A stretch of DNA of 64,000 bases from Fratercula arctica (Eukaryota; Chordata; Aves; Charadriiformes; Alcidae). Positions 24,648-37,701 of the stretch are shown one piece after another. Made by a program: the position numbers and the translations under genes. The stretch lies in assembly GCA_947846985.1 (NCBI GenBank), contig CANTUZ010000002.1, positions 152,143,889 to 152,207,888 of the forward strand, given 5' to 3'. Every line of letters starts with the position of its first letter. The stretch's first letter is position 1. Below the pieces are notes generated by a model. That model saw only the letters and a program-made list of their open reading frames with translations. It was not told the origin of the DNA and did not search any database.

Positions 24648-26224
24648 CATCAGCGCTGGCCAGGAAGGGCCATGGTGGAATTGCATTAAGCACCGTCCCG
24701 GAGTGGCGGCTGCCGGCCCTGCGGCACCTCACGGCCCCGCAGCACGGACGGAGTTTTGCCAAATGCAATTTTATCTCCAAACCACCTCCCTCCCCAGGCG
24801 ATTTTGCTTTCAAGGGCCTTTCAGCATCCGAACAAAGAGGAATTACGCCCCTCGGAGCGAGCAGGCGGCGGGGTGGTGGCACTGAGGGACGTCTTCAGCG
24901 CTTTGTCCTCAGACAGACAGCAGCACGTCCTGCCTCGGAACGGGCTTGTTGATGATGTGTTTGGCCTTTCAGGGGGCTGAATTGTTTTCTTCAGTCTCTC
25001 ACCTCCCCCTTATTCGTTTAGAAGGAGATTATTTCTTTTATATACAAGTGATTGGGGACCTGCAGCCATACAGGTCACTGAAGCTTTCCTCCTCTGCTCA
25101 CAAATAACTTTCCAGGTGGCCCTTGGCAGGAGAGAAATGGTTTCACTCAGTAAAAGCACCACCCACCAATTCAGGGTAGCTGCAGATGCTGCTGCCCTGA
25201 CCTTCAACAAGGAACAAAAAAATCACACAGTGTTTAAATTTTCACTGTAGCATTGACACCCCCTCTGAAAAAGAGCGATTCCCACCTCTCCCAGAGCCAC
25301 TGTGCGTGGCCGTCTGCAGCCTCAGCCTGCTGGAGTCCTAACTCCCGGCTCGCCTCCTAACCCCCACATTCTGGCAAAAGCTGCTGCTTTACCTAAACAG
25401 TTGCAAAAGAGCTGAGGGACGCGGGCACGGGGCAGTTTTGACATGAAAGCTCCTGCGGGCCTGTTGTAACAGACGCTTTCGGGCAACACTGAGGGAGCCT
25501 CATCCCAGTTCTCTGATGGGAGAGCCAAAATCAATGTCTCCTCAGCATCCTGCACATTGACATTCTTAATTCATTGTCACAGCACTGTTGGGTTTTTTTT
25601 AAATGTAACAAGCATAGGATTAAATGTAAGAGCTACTCAGAGCTCATCAGGCTTTTACCATCCATTTCTTGACGTGAGCTAGAACTGCCCAACTTCCCAC
25701 GCCTCACATAACCGCTTTTAATTTGCTGCTCCTGAACCACAGCCACCAGCACCTAAGCAGGCCAAGAAACAAACTCACAGACAAGAAAGATCAGCATTTC
25801 TTTGGAATTACGTTCTTCCTGAATTAGCATGTGCTGAGAGCAATTTCTTAATTGACACTTATGCTTGGTCAACACTAGATCGATGCTTCAAATGCAGTCC
25901 AGACTACCAGCTTCTTGAAACTATTGCTGTTCAGATGGGAAGATGGATATAAGGGGGTGGGGGAAAAAAAAAATAAAAATTATGGCCGTATCCTATCTGT
26001 TGCTGCTGCTGTTCAGAAAGAGGGCTTGCAGAGCAGGGCACCAATATACTTCTTTCTTCCAACCCTTTCCCCCTGCCACCCCTGTGTTCCCCAGCTCTTC
26101 CCTGGGGCTGCAGTAGCAGTCCCCGGCTCTTTGCTGGCCAACACAAGGCAAAGCTGAAGCCTGACACACAGTGGCACAGCCAGAAATAAATGCAAGTCTG
26201 CAGAATTGCCCTCACTTGGGCAAC

Positions 26225-26880
26225 TGTCCTGGTTTGAGCGACACAGGACTCATTTCTCTTCTAATGCCTGGGAAAACCGCACTTCTAGAAGACTCTAGTG
26301 TCTGAATTTGTGAAAATATTTACGTTATAGCCAGCTAGGGTATGTGGGTTTCAAGGTCTCAGTGCTTTCAAGCCTTGCCAGGTGCGGGGATGAGGGGAAG
26401 CAAGACGCAGGCACTTGACCCAAACTGGCCAAAGGGGTTATTTCAAACCATGAACATCACATTCAATGTAAATTAGAAAGTTTGCTGAGAAGTTCTCTCT
26501 CTTCTACAATGGCTGCCATCCTGAGAACTCCCTGCCCCGCTGACGGAGCCCTGAGCCCTTCCTTCCCCCTGGAGCTGCAGCGCTCGCTGTGTCCCACATT
26601 GGCTGTCCCTGCTGGGAGCGTACAGCTCCCTGCTGAGGGAATTGTCCCAGTATAATCCTTGTACATTTTGTGTTGGTATCGGGATCAATATTGGTTCTTT
26701 AGTGTTATTAATGTTAATTATCTAGTCTTATTCTATTATTAGGTCTGTTTATATATTTCAGCTCTGAGCTTTCCTTGTTTTTTCCCCCCGATTTCCCTTC
26801 CCAGGTGGGGAGGGATCATCAGGTGACAGAATAATTGTCTGAATGACAATAAATTTTTGTGGGTTCCTCAAACCATAACA
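26225..26880 (+). mobile_element. Solo LTR of an ERVL-like endogenous retrovirus, with target duplication
   Basis: The 656-bp element begins TGTCCTGGTTTGAG and ends CTCAAACCATAACA, giving TG...CA ends and an imperfect terminal inverted repeat. It is flanked by identical 5-bp direct repeats, GCAAC at 26220-26224 and 26881-26885. An AATAAA lies at 26848, near the end of the element. The TGTCCTGGTTT start and 5-bp duplication fit bird ERVL-type LTRs. There is no internal retroviral coding region, so this is a recombined solo LTR. Strand is assigned from the poly(A) hexamer and the start motif. Confidence 0.92.
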
Positions 26881-26885
26881 GCAAC

Positions 26886-29800
26886 AGAGAGTTTACCACC
26901 ACACCCTGCCCAGCAGGGAACATCCAAGGGTAAATAAGCCTACCTTTTAGCATTTACTTTAGCACAGCTGGCAAGTTTAAGATACTCCTCTGAAAGGGGA
27001 AAAGATTAAAGCTTTATAGAGCAGATAGCGAGTGAATTGGGAGTGCTGGCCCTACTGGTTTGCCCACAGAAAAATGTAGAATCATAGAATTGCCTAGGTT
27101 GGAAGGGACATAAGTAATGTAGTTTGGGTCAAAACAAAAAATAAATAGCAGCGTATCCAGCGTGAGTGACCTTGGAGGTGGCTGTAACAACAAGTTAAAG
27201 ATCACCAAAACTAGAGGTGGGGTGGGCTGTCCTGTGCAGGGTGCTCCTCCTGAGCTCCTCCACTGCCCCCCCCCCAGAGAGCGAGCAGGAACAAGCCCAG
27301 CCCCCTGCTCCAAAGCCAAACCGACCCATACGAGTGGGATTTAATTCCCTCTCTCCTTTCAGCCACGGAGACATCGAGATTGAACTATTCTTAGACAGCC
27401 TTCCCCAGGGTCAAGGTGCCGCCTTCATGGTCACAGAGGTACGGTCGCTTTCCTGCTGTTCTTTTCCCTGGATTGCTCCTGCTCTCCCTCGCCTCCAGTA
27501 ACATGCCCACGCACCCTCTTTGGCCTGTTTTTTTTCCTTTGAGCAATGCAGCCGGGGATCTTGATTAATCACAGGGTTTTCCATGCTCCATTTCCCTGCT
27601 CATCATCCCGTGCCACTTGTTGAGAACCTTATCTTTATTAGCTGGTCTTATCATGACTCGATTACACATTAACAGAAACTCTCCTTACTCAGCAGGATTT
27701 CCCCAGGATTGCATTGCTTTCGGCTACAGAGAGCAGCTCCGTGGAGCGAGCCACTCCGCCAGAGCCAGCCAAGGAAGTTCCTCATCTCATTTAAGATGCA
27801 CGAGGGGACACGGAAAGCTGTAGGATGACTTTGAGGAACTGGCAAGAGCAGATTTAGAGGACAAAGCTTTTCTATAGGGGACCGAAGGCATTAGCTTACA
27901 TTGTGTGCATTGGCATTAAATTATACAGTAATTATTTGGTCCCAGTGAGCTGCGCTGCAGTAGCGACTACAGAGCTATCATCGGAGATCCTTCACCAGAG
28001 GGATTGCATCCAGCTAAAACATCCCCCTATCCACTTACCTACTCAACCAAATCATGCAGCTGTAGGGCCTATTGTTATCTGTCTGCTGTCACGAAATTAG
28101 ACTTGATACAGTTCTTAGAGATTTACTAGACCTTCAAGTGCAGTATCACCACACCATGTCCACCGCTGATAGAGGATTTTTTCCCGAAATGCTACTGTCA
28201 CCTTGCCCAGGAAGCTGAAATGGCATCAACTGGTATCAGTTGCTCTTTTTCTTCTTTTTTTTAAAAAAAGTATTATACAAAAGAAGCCATTATTTGAAGA
28301 GGACAAAGCAGGTGGTGCAAGAGAGAGGAAAACACATTGTTAGAGAGGAGAAAAGCAGTTCCTTAATGGGTGGCTCTGTGAACCCCAAAAATCCATCTCT
28401 TGTGAAGGCAATCATCCACCCAAGGACTCCACAGCCTGCGGAGACCTCCCAGCACCAGACAGTCCAGAAGCAGGCGGAGCTCACTGGTTAATGACAGCAT
28501 CCCCTCTGCTCGGGAAGAGTGGTACGTCTGCGATGCCACACCATTGCCATGGCCCCTCACCCTCCCCTCTGCTCCCAAAACAGCCTACACACCTCTTCAC
28601 AGGGTGACTATGAGGAACAGAAACAAAAAGGTTTGGAGAATTCATTAGACAGTTAACACAGCTGGAAAAAAAAATGGGTAAGACTGCAAGCACCAAAGCT
28701 GCTCTTCTGAAATAGCAGGAGCAGGCTCCAAAAGCACGTATGGCATTTGAGGAGAATTACTCTGAGTTTAAACTAGTTACATTCATCAGACCATCTGGGA
28801 GAACAAGTAGCTGATCTCTGGAAAAGAGAGATGGATGTAAGCAAGGGAAGAGGTATTAAACTGGTTATCACCTACAGGGGAGAAAAAAAAAAAAAGTGAT
28901 ATATTGGTAATTTACTGTCTGCATGACAGCCAACAGAGGAGGCAAGAAAAGACTATAAATTGCTATAAAACCAATATTGCTACTGGGCACATGATTTTAA
29001 GTATCAAGACTCAACTTCTGAAAATGGTTTGGAGATCTTCTTTATATACGATGGCTGTCAGGGCAGGCAATACATGAAGAGCCCCTGTTACAGCCTGCTC
29101 AGGCTTTCTAAAGTGAGGAGGATTTACACTTTGCAGGTGCTTCTGACGATTCCTGTACGTCTTCCCTGCCTCTGCAGAACACAGGCAGCGGGGGCAGGTA
29201 CGATGCAGTAGAGCTGAGAACGAATATCCTTCTTCTTCCTCCCGTGCTATTGTGAAACCTTAAATTTGGACCTAATTCCTTGTGTGCAGTTTCAGATCAA
29301 AAAGAGGGAAGGGAGATTTAAATGAAATAATACACAGGAAAACTCTAACCAAAATATACGGGAAAAGTAAAAACTACCCCAATGGCAGCAGCAGGCATGC
29401 TAGGAAGCTTTCACCAGGAACACAGAAACCCTGCACCCAGAAGCTGTAAGTTTTTAAACCTCCCCAGGTACTTCCTGCTCACAAAGAAAAGGAGACAGAA
29501 GCTTGATCACAACGATCCAAGTTAGGCCTTTTTCCAACATGCAAGTCCTGTCTCAGGCAAGAGCCACAAATGTATGATTTTTTGGCTTATTGCAATGACA
29601 AGCCATGACCACACTACTTCTGGAAACAAAGGCTGCAGAAGTGTTTTTCCCCAGTCAAAAGAGTAGGCTCCAATTTCAGCTTACAAGGGTTGACTTGAGC
29701 TCTAAAAGCAAAGAGAAAACCCATTGTATCTTCTAACCTACCTGAAAAGTCATTCTGGAAAAGAAAACCTGAAGTGCTTCATCCTCACCAGTGTCAAATG

Positions 29801-30867
29801 AAATGTTCTCACATTGCAAAATCTGCTTCCACCACACACGCAATTTCCTTCTGATACGATTCCAGTGAAACCAGCACATGCTGCAACCACATGCAGCTCT
29901 GCTCTCCAGCTAGGAACCTTCCCTCCACACACACTGAGGTTTTCCCCCTTTATTTTCACATTAGGAGCTGCCTTTCCCTTCTCCAGCCTTCAGGAACAGC
30001 AGTTTAGGTCCCAGGAGACTTCCCTGAAACTCTCTGGGAAAGGCCATGCCCAAGAGGTGCCCAACCAGGGCCGCCCTGAAACAGCCCGGCCACTTCTTCA
30101 TCCTTGTCTCTCCCACTCCCTTCTGGGTTGTGCAACCCCACCAGCCCAACACAACCAACGGAGGAAAGTCAAATAGAGAAAGTTGACTGTCAGGTCACCC
30201 CTGATGCTCCTCTCCTTCCTCTCAACTCACCTCCCACAGCTTTATTATTTTTGTGTGTGTTTAGGTGCGTTGGTCTCCCTGGGGAGCCCCTGGCTACGTG
30301 CACCTCGGACTACCAAAGCCAAACCAGACCTTAATACACCTAGAGGGGAGCACACGTTTCCCCATGAACAAGTGAAGATTCTGCTTCCATTTGAATACTG
30401 CCAAGACAGAGCTGTAGAATAGGAAAAAAAAAAAAAAAAAGTAAATATAGCCATACTGCATGATCCAAAGTGCTTCTTTAATTGAATTTCAGCAAAGTTT
30501 TGAACTCTTTCAAAATTCTTGTGCTCCTGCTCATAGATCTTGTCCAGTATCTTCTAAGAATATGAATTCCTGCAAGATTTAATCTGTTTTCTGAATTTAC
30601 CCAACACAAGGGCTGAAAGACCAATAAAAGCTCTTTATGCCATCCGTTGCGTAAAGCTTTGGGATGTTCAAGTTTCTTGATGTTGCCCCAGAATCTTTAC
30701 TCTACTTTTTCAACATTAATTGGATTTTAATCTTAAATTACATACCTCGGGGAAGAAGGGTGAGACAGAGCAGAGAACAGGACAAGACTAACTTTCCTAA
30801 GCACTCATACATTAAAAAACCAAAACCTTCTATCATCTGGGCTTTGAATCAGCTTCCAAGAAAATAA
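26886..30867. other. Intergenic DNA with no recognised gene
   Basis: Apart from the CR1 tail at 27076-27132, I see only non-coding AT-rich sequence, a C-run near 27268, and A-runs at 28877-28890 and 30423-30440. The short ORFs show no domain or splice pattern. Confidence 0.6.
27076..27132 (-). mobile_element. CR1 LINE tail fragment
   Basis: TAGAATCATAGAATTGCCTA, then GGTTGGAAGGGACATAAG is the reverse complement of a CR1 terminus with its octamer repeats. Only about 55 bases survive. Confidence 0.85.
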
Positions 30868-32096
30868 AAACAAACCTGGTGGCCTTCTATGAGAAGGTCA
30901 CAACATCAATAGACAAGGGGAGAGCAACTGACATCATTTACCTGGACCTGAGCAAAGGCTTTGACACTGTCCCACATGACATCCTGGTCTCCAAGCTGAT
31001 AAAATATGGCTTTGATGGACTGACAATTCAGTGCATAAAAAACTGGCTTGACGGCCGCACCCAAAGAGTGGCTGTCAATGGATCCATGTCCAAGTGGAGG
31101 CCGGTGACAAGTGGAGTCCCTCAAGGATCGGTACTAGGACCGGTCTTGTTTAACATCTTCGTCAGCGACATGGACAGTGGCATAGAGTGCACCCTCAGCA
31201 AGTTTGCCGATGACACCAAGCTGTGTGGGGCGGCTGACACGCTGGAGGGAAGGGATGCCATCCAGAGGGACCTTGACAGGCTGGAGAGGTGGGCCCATAC
31301 CAACCTCATGAAGTTCAACAAGACCAAGTGCAAGGTCCTCCATCTGGGTCAGGGCAATCCCAAGCACCGATATAGGCTGGGCAGTGACTGGCTTGAGAGC
31401 AGCCCTGAAGAAAAGGACTTGGGGGTGCTGGTGGGCGAGAGGCTCAACATGAGCCGTCAGTGTGCACTAGCAGCCCAGAAAGCCAATCGTATCCTGGGCT
31501 GCATCAGGAAAAGCGTGGCCAGCAGGTCGAGGGAGGTGATTCTCCCCCTCTACTCTACTCTCATGAGACCCCACCTGGAGTACTGCATCCAGTTCTGGAG
31601 CCCCTACTACGAGAGAGATATGGACATGCTGGAACGTGTCCAGAGAAAGGCCGCGAGGATGATCAGAGGGCTGGAGCACCTCTCCCATGAGAACAGACTG
31701 AGAGAGTTGGGGTTGTTCAGTCTGGAGAAAAGAAGGCTCCGAGGAGACCTTATAGTGGCCTACCAGTATCTTAAGGGGGCCTACAAGAAAGCTGGTGAGG
31801 GACTTTTCAGGATGTAGGACTAGAGGGAACAGATTAAAACTAGAGATGGGTCGATTCAGATTAGACTTTAGGAAGAAGTTCTTCACCATGAGGGTGGTGA
31901 GACACTGGAACAGGTTGCCCAGAGAGGTGGTGGATGCCCCATCCCTGGAAGTTTTTAAGGCCAGGCTGGATGGGGCTCTGAGCAGCCTGGTCTAGTGGGA
32001 GGTGTCCCTGCCCATGCGAGGGGGGTTGGAACTAGATGATCTTTAAGGTCCCTTCCAACCCAAACCATTCTATGATTCTGTGATTCTATGAATCTA
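30868..32096 (+). mobile_element. CR1 LINE, 5'-truncated, with reverse-transcriptase ORF2 3' part
   Basis: A sense frame (30879-31817) encodes the C-terminal part of CR1 ORF2. The sequence starts at the region LVAFYEKV and shows RT motifs [18 protein letters not shown] and FADDTK, then the thumb region ending in [20 protein letters not shown]. Reading shifts near 31800: the last part (RFRLDFRKKFFTMRVVRHWN ... LDGALSSLV) continues in another frame to 31995. The 3'UTR follows with GGTCCCTTCCAACCC and the tail ATTCTATGATTCTGTGATTC. It lacks ORF1, the endonuclease and the 5' half of ORF2, and carries a frameshift, so it is not mobile. It is the best-preserved CR1 copy in the window. Confidence 0.96.
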
Positions 32097-33109
32097 CGTA
32101 AAAGCTCCTGAGTGAAAATACTGAAACTTTAATATCAGTTGCAGGTAACTCCTTCGCCTGAGCCCCTAAAACAAACAAGGCCAATGCCCAAGGCACACGC
32201 ATTGCATTTTTGGTTTTTTGCAATTGCTTAAATTCCTAAGAGCAACAAGCACAGGTAGTTCAGATCGAACAAACAACTGCTTAAAAAGACAGGTAAAGCA
32301 GCATTACAGGCTCAAGGCTTCTGGTGGAAGGTTTATCCGCTGAGTCCAGCTGCAAGTACAAACACTAGTGTCTCATCTTGCCCCCAGGCCACACAGTGGG
32401 GTCAAGGACTCAGTAGATGAGGACAGAGGTAGGCGTTGCTTTTCTTTGCACCCTGAGCAGAAATTGCCACTTCTGAGACCATGCTGGTGAAAAAACACTT
32501 TGAAAAACATTCTTTGATCAGACAATGAATAGAATCCTTTTTCCTCATTCTCAACCCCAGTTAAAAACCAATTTCTCAGCATCATTAGATCCCTTCCTGA
32601 CCAATTTAAAATATTTTTTATTCCAAAAATCAGTACCTTAGGCTTCTCTACCTCATACATCCACCAACACCACAAACATACAGTATTTTCATTTAAAAAA
32701 AAAAAAAAAAAAGCAGTGATGACAGAACCTGAGTTGCATTCCTCTGTCACAGCATTCCCTCCCCACAGCCTGGCACACACCACTGCTGAGCATCAGGCAA
32801 CCTAAACAGCTTTGGTTGCGCTGGTGTGAGACCTTCTCCTGTGTATAGGAGCAGCACTATGCAGGAGGGGCTCTATATGGACTGTAAGAAGAGAAGAACA
32901 ACCCCTTCAGCCTAATCCAAGAGGAAAAGCCCCTCCGCACGGGGAGGGATGGGCAACAGGAAGACGCCTTAATCTTCTCCCCTCTTATGATTGTGAAATG
33001 AGCTTTCGACCCAATTGCCTGCCAGTTTTTACAACACCAACGCTGAGCGGTGCCAGTCAAGTAAGTCTTAATGAAGGCAAGGGCTACAAAAAGCCTTTCC
33101 AGTTGGAGT

Positions 33110-33213
33110 ATCATAGAGTATCTCAAGTTGGAAGGGACCCAATAAGGATCATCAAGTCCAACTCCCTGCTCCTTGCAGGAATACCTAAAACTAAACTGTA
33201 TGACTAAGAGTGC
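33110..33213 (-). mobile_element. CR1 LINE 3'-end fragment
   Basis: The plus strand reads TATCATAGAGTATCTCAAG, TTGGAAGGGACCCAATAAGG, ATCATCAAGTCCAACTCCCT, then ACCTAAAACTAAACTGTATG and ACTAAGAG. This is the reverse complement of a CR1 subfamily whose 3'UTR differs from that of the copy at 30868-32096. Confidence 0.9.
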
Positions 33214-33752
33214 CGTAGCAGAGTACCTGAGGGTGTTACGATTTTTAAACAGGCTGAGGGGTCTCTTTGGGTTAACTATGGCTAACCAATACTCTGGAAA
33301 GCAACAGGAAACATTACAGCAAAGAAGCATGAAGAGATTTACCTGGCAGTTTGGCAAGCCCAAGGGTTGGTGCAGGCAGTATCCTCACACCTCCAGTTAC
33401 AGTAAGTCAATGAAACCATTAATACAGGGATCCACCTGCTGTCCGCTAATCCATGGCCAGTCAGGGACTAAATACACACATCCCTTTTAAGAAATAAATG
33501 TAAACATTCAGATGCAAGAAGACTGCTTGTAGTGGTTTTGATTTTAAACGTTGCCTCCAGTTGCCATGATCTCCATCGCAGGAGACTTATGGCTGGTTAC
33601 TAGTCCAGAGAAATTTGGCCTTAAGAGCTGATCTGAGCTCTAATGGCATTTGGCAAGGACTTTGTCCTTTGGGGGGTGTGGGAGCGGTGTGGGGGAACAA
33701 AACTAAAAACTAAACTACCTTCAGGCACCAGAATTAAGATTTCATCATCACT

Positions 33753-33778
33753 CCCCCCCCCCACCCCACCCCCCCCCC
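33753..33778 (-). other. C-rich tract, strong G-quadruplex potential on the minus strand
   Basis: Runs of 10, 4 and 10 cytosines are separated by single adenines. The minus strand therefore carries long G-tracts with one-base spacers, which easily supply four runs of three or more G. Confidence 0.85.
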
Positions 33779-34302
33779 ATCAACAAGATTCTGCAGAGGC
33801 CTTGCCAGCACCCCACAGTTACAGCTCCTTTCATGCAACTTCTGCTCACAAGTGGTGTAATCACTCCTCCTAGATCACGTTTCAGATGATAAAAGGGTGA
33901 GCCACTGCTGCAAACAGAACTCCTTTCATCACCAAAAAAGTGCGCTTGAAAAACACAAGCGGCTGAAGTCTTTTCATCTTCTCAATCCCAGAAAACAGCA
34001 CATCATCACCTTTCAGATGTAAGTACTTCTGCTTAATATGCAGATATGCAGAACACATATTTAACCTAAATTAATAAAATCATGACAGTAGACTCAATTC
34101 TGAATTTCAAGTCACAGTTACTATCATCCACGACAAAATAAGAATCTAGGCACACACAAAACAAGAAAAGCCATTTACTACCACAGGTGATGGCAATGCT
34201 AAGAACATCTTCACCAAAAGTAGCGCTCTGCCATACTACGGCAAGTACAAATTGATCCATCATCCTAAGCCTAGCACAGAACAAGGGAAAATATGAATCA
34301 TC

Positions 34303-34420
34303 TTCATTTTATGGATGCAGAACAGGATTACAAAGCCATTAGGTGACTTGTAATATCAGAAGCTTCAGACTGTTAATTAGCATGTATCTCTCCAGCTCAC
34401 TACCTTAACCATCAAGGCAA
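34303..34420 (-). mobile_element. Possible MIR-like SINE relic
   Basis: CATTTTATGGATGCAGAACA, then ATTAGGTGACTTGTAA and a distal CACTACCTTAACCATCAAGG resemble the reverse complement of MIR (ATTTTACAGATGAGG, AGTGACTTGCCC, CTAACCACTAGG). The match is weak and made by eye. Confidence 0.35.
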
Positions 34421-36761
34421 AGCTGTCTTCCTCCCTGATAAGGTAACACAGTTATATATAACACAGAAAGGATCTTATGTTATATAGCAAACAATATGCT
34501 ATTCTGAAAATTAAAGCCTCTCAGTTCTCCTAATGCAACAATTAGATGACAGAATGAAGCAACAGGTCCAGTTTCTCATTAAGTCACTGGCAACAGCGCA
34601 TTACCGAGTGGTGTCGAGAGAGGAGCTGTCGCCAAGACAGAGCGATAGGAATGAAAGAGGAAGCATTTTAGAAGCTTTTGATTTCAAATTCCTGCCTCTT
34701 CTGATTACTCTTTATGCAGCTGGAGCAAAATCGAAAGGCACACACTTGCCATGCTGTTGTCTCTGGTGTATTTAGTACGGACCAAGACTTTCCAGTTCAA
34801 GGAGCACAACAAATTCACACAGTGCCTTATGTACCAAGTCCACAATCTTCTTCGGTGCCTCTATGGTAACAAACAGTAAAAGTGCAGTCAGATCAATGAT
34901 GAGGACCAGAAAAGTCATTCAGAGGATGCTCAATGTGTCTCCAAATCCATTGACGTAAGAGCCTCAAAAGGAAGTCTGGCAGCTGTGCACATCTGGCTGG
35001 ACAGTGAGAGAGCATTGCAGAATACCAAGCTTACCCCTCAAAGAGTAAGTGATCTTTATCAATCTCACAAAGTTTGAAGGTGAGCAGAAGCATACTTCCT
35101 CCCAGAGGGCAATAAAGGATGAATAATCAAGTATACAAAAAAAAAAAAAAAAAGGCTGTAAAATGGTAATCGCCCAGGAAGGACACAGGCTGTCGAAACC
35201 CATGGCGATAAACAGAGACAAAGAAAATGCCTTTACGATTTTGCAACCGATCCGAGAAGACAACACTCCCACCCAAAAGCAGGTCATTTTCTTGAGTACT
35301 TTTATCAACAGCAGGAGGTGGTGTCACAGTGAACTGTCAGACAGTCCTCGGAGATGTGCAGATCACAAGGCTTGTCTTGAGCTGAAATAAGATTTAGCAA
35401 AACAGAGACAGTAACAGAGATTAAAACTTTAATTTAAAACTTTGCCAACAAAAATTGATTACAAAAAGGGAAATTATCTGTACAAAATAAGAAAGGAGGT
35501 ACTCATTTAACAAGAGACTGTCATTGTCAGTGTACGCTGGAGGACAAATAGTGCTTCGGGTCAAGTGGCAAGTGAGAAATGAAAAAACTAAGCTCATAAA
35601 ACGGAATTATGAAGTGAATTTTCCATAAACTGAAGTAAATTGACCTGAAGCAGCTCAAAAGCTAATCAAGACTTACCAGAAGTCTATTTTCCTTGCAAGC
35701 CTTTTTCTGTTTAGAGAAGGAGGGTGTACTAGAAAGCAAGACCCAGCACAGTGCACTGGGCCAAGACAAGAATGACTTTTGCCGTGCTTCCTCCCGCTCA
35801 CGCCTTCCTTCTGGCCTTCTGTACAAAGTTGTTCTGCAATTTGAGTGTGCCAGGGTTTTAGCCAAGTCACAAACTACTGCATCTTCACTTAATTGTTAGG
35901 TCCTGACTCAAAATGAAGACCAATGCTTTGGAGACAGTGATATTACTATGTCTAAAAAGACCAGCTGCATCATGACTCCTATAAAAATGATGGTTCTCAG
36001 ACTGTTCTAGTTGGCGTCAAGTAACAGCTGTTGTCAACAATAGATTAGTATTTAGAACACTGCAGTCCTCTTTTCTACCTACCATTTTATACAAAGAGAG
36101 AGACAAGAGCATCTTTAAAACTCATCACTCAATAGACAAAAATGGCAGGTGATTTCTGAACTCCAAGTTGCTGTAAAACCTAAGCACACAATATGATCAT
36201 TACCAGTTTTCTACATTTTTCCACAAGCTGAATCAACAAAATTGAGTTGCAGTGAAGAAATGGAACATGCAATTTCTTTTCAAGCAAGCCAGCTGAAAAC
36301 TTCCTGTCTGACTGCTTATTTTCCACTCAGTTTCACACCACATAGTATTTACAAGTTTTTAAACCTTCAGAACCCAGGTTTAGTGAAGAAACAAAGTAGT
36401 AATAAAAATGTTTTGGCCCAGATTCACTTCACGTACTTATAGATACCTGAGAAACCTAAGTTGGGGCAGAACAGTTTTATGTGCCCTACCTACCCAGTAA
36501 AAAGACAGACAAATGCTAAAGGGAAACTCAGTTAGAGACTTGAATCTCATCCTAGCGATGATGCTCTTCTTCCAACTATAAAACAAAAAGTAACTATATT
36601 CCAACTTGGAAGTCTTGGTTAAGCTTAGAGTAACTGCGTTCCTAGCTCAAGTGTTGTCATTTATGTGAAGCTAAGCCTTACCTTGCTCACTGTCAGCTCC
36701 CACCTAGGGGAGCCGGGGACAGCTACCTTTTAAGAATGCCATGAGACATGCATGAGTCCTC

Positions 36762-36875
36762 CTGACAGCTGGGAAAACTGAGATAAGTAAGAACTTTGCT
36801 CAAGTCCATGCGGTGAGTCAGTAACAAGTTAGCATTACAGATTCCTGGAGCTTAGCCCTGCACTCTGCCCACAGG
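36762..36875 (-). mobile_element. MIR-like ancient SINE relic
   Basis: GGGAAAACTGAGATAAGTAA, GAACTTTGCTCAAGTCCATG, then CAGATTCCTGGAGC and CTGCACTCTGCCC follow the reverse complement of MIR in order (GAAACTGAGG, TAAGTAACTTGCCCAAGGTC, GATTCGAACCC, TGCTCTTAACC). It is diverged but collinear. If the DERL1 transcript extends this far it would lie in the 3'UTR. Confidence 0.5.
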
Positions 36876-37043
36876 AACCCAGTATGAGAAAAACTACTGT
36901 ACAGAATCATTCCCTTTTCCATGTCAAAAAGTTTTACCCAAAGAGTACAGATACTAATAAACAGTGTACGTCATTTCTTCTTTGACAATGAAAGAGTCCT
37001 GTAGTAAAGCAATCTGTTCTATTGTATCTTGACCCTGGGAAAG

Positions 37044-37049
37044 TTTATT
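37044..37049 (-). terminator. DERL1: Candidate DERL1 poly(A) signal (AATAAA on minus)
   Basis: TTTATT on the plus strand gives AATAAA on the minus strand in context GGAAATAAACTTTCCC, about 950 bases after the DERL1 stop. Human DERL1 has a long 3'UTR and other signals lie further left, so the site actually used is uncertain. Confidence 0.3.
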
Positions 37050-37701
37050 TCCAGCTTTGATTCTTTGATGCCTTAAAGCTTTTAAGAGGAAGTTGAAGAT
37101 TCAGTTAACAAACATAATGCTGCAGTCAGTACCCTTTACATTAACCATAATGATATATTTTCTAGTTTAAGTAGTATTTGTGCTACCCAATTTTGCAATC
37201 AAACTAGAAACATTGAAGCCAAGAATTCACAGATCTCAGGGAAAAAAGACAAGCCAGACAACCTCAGTTTAAACAGAGCAAGCCTTGTAACATGCCATGA
37301 AGGGTTCAGAGATTTCAGTTCTGAGTATCTGTTATTGCCATTTCAAATGAAAGCCCTCTTATCCTTAGTCTTGCCCAGCCCGTTCTGTAGCAGGCAGGAC
37401 AAATGTTGCACAGCAAGAAAAAAATCCCCTCAAAACACAGTTTAATAATGGAAATGAGACATTTGCACTTTGCTTTATGAACGCAGCAGAGAAATATCAC
37501 TTAAATAATATTTCCAGAGATCCTGGGACTTAAGCGCAGCTATGGAAAAAGTCAGCTTCCTAAGCTTTCGGGTTAGTTTGATCCATCTGCCTCACACTGG
37601 ATTCTTCCCTTACCACGGTCAACCAAGTTTTTAACATACCAGGCAAGACAGAACACCATTAGCTTGTCCCATCACATCACGGAACAAGACAGCATAATGG
37701 A

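Larger units (their letters stand above)
21463..26219. other. Intergenic DNA with no recognised gene
   Basis: No exon, RNA gene or complete transposon is recognised apart from a MIR-like relic (22530-22650) and a short tandem repeat (24601-24647). Long poly-T and poly-A tracts occur near 24089-24120 and 24250-24271. Overlapping short ORFs on both strands lack any recognisable domain. Confidence 0.6.
32097..37043. other. Intergenic DNA, possibly including the distal DERL1 3'UTR
   Basis: Contains a CR1 tail (33110-33213), a C-rich tract (33753-33778) and two MIR-like relics (34303-34420, 36762-36875). A-runs occur at 32694-32712 and 35138-35155. The right part may belong to the DERL1 3'UTR if a distal signal such as the minus-strand ATTAAA near 35431 is used. 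No coding exon is recognised. Confidence 0.5.
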
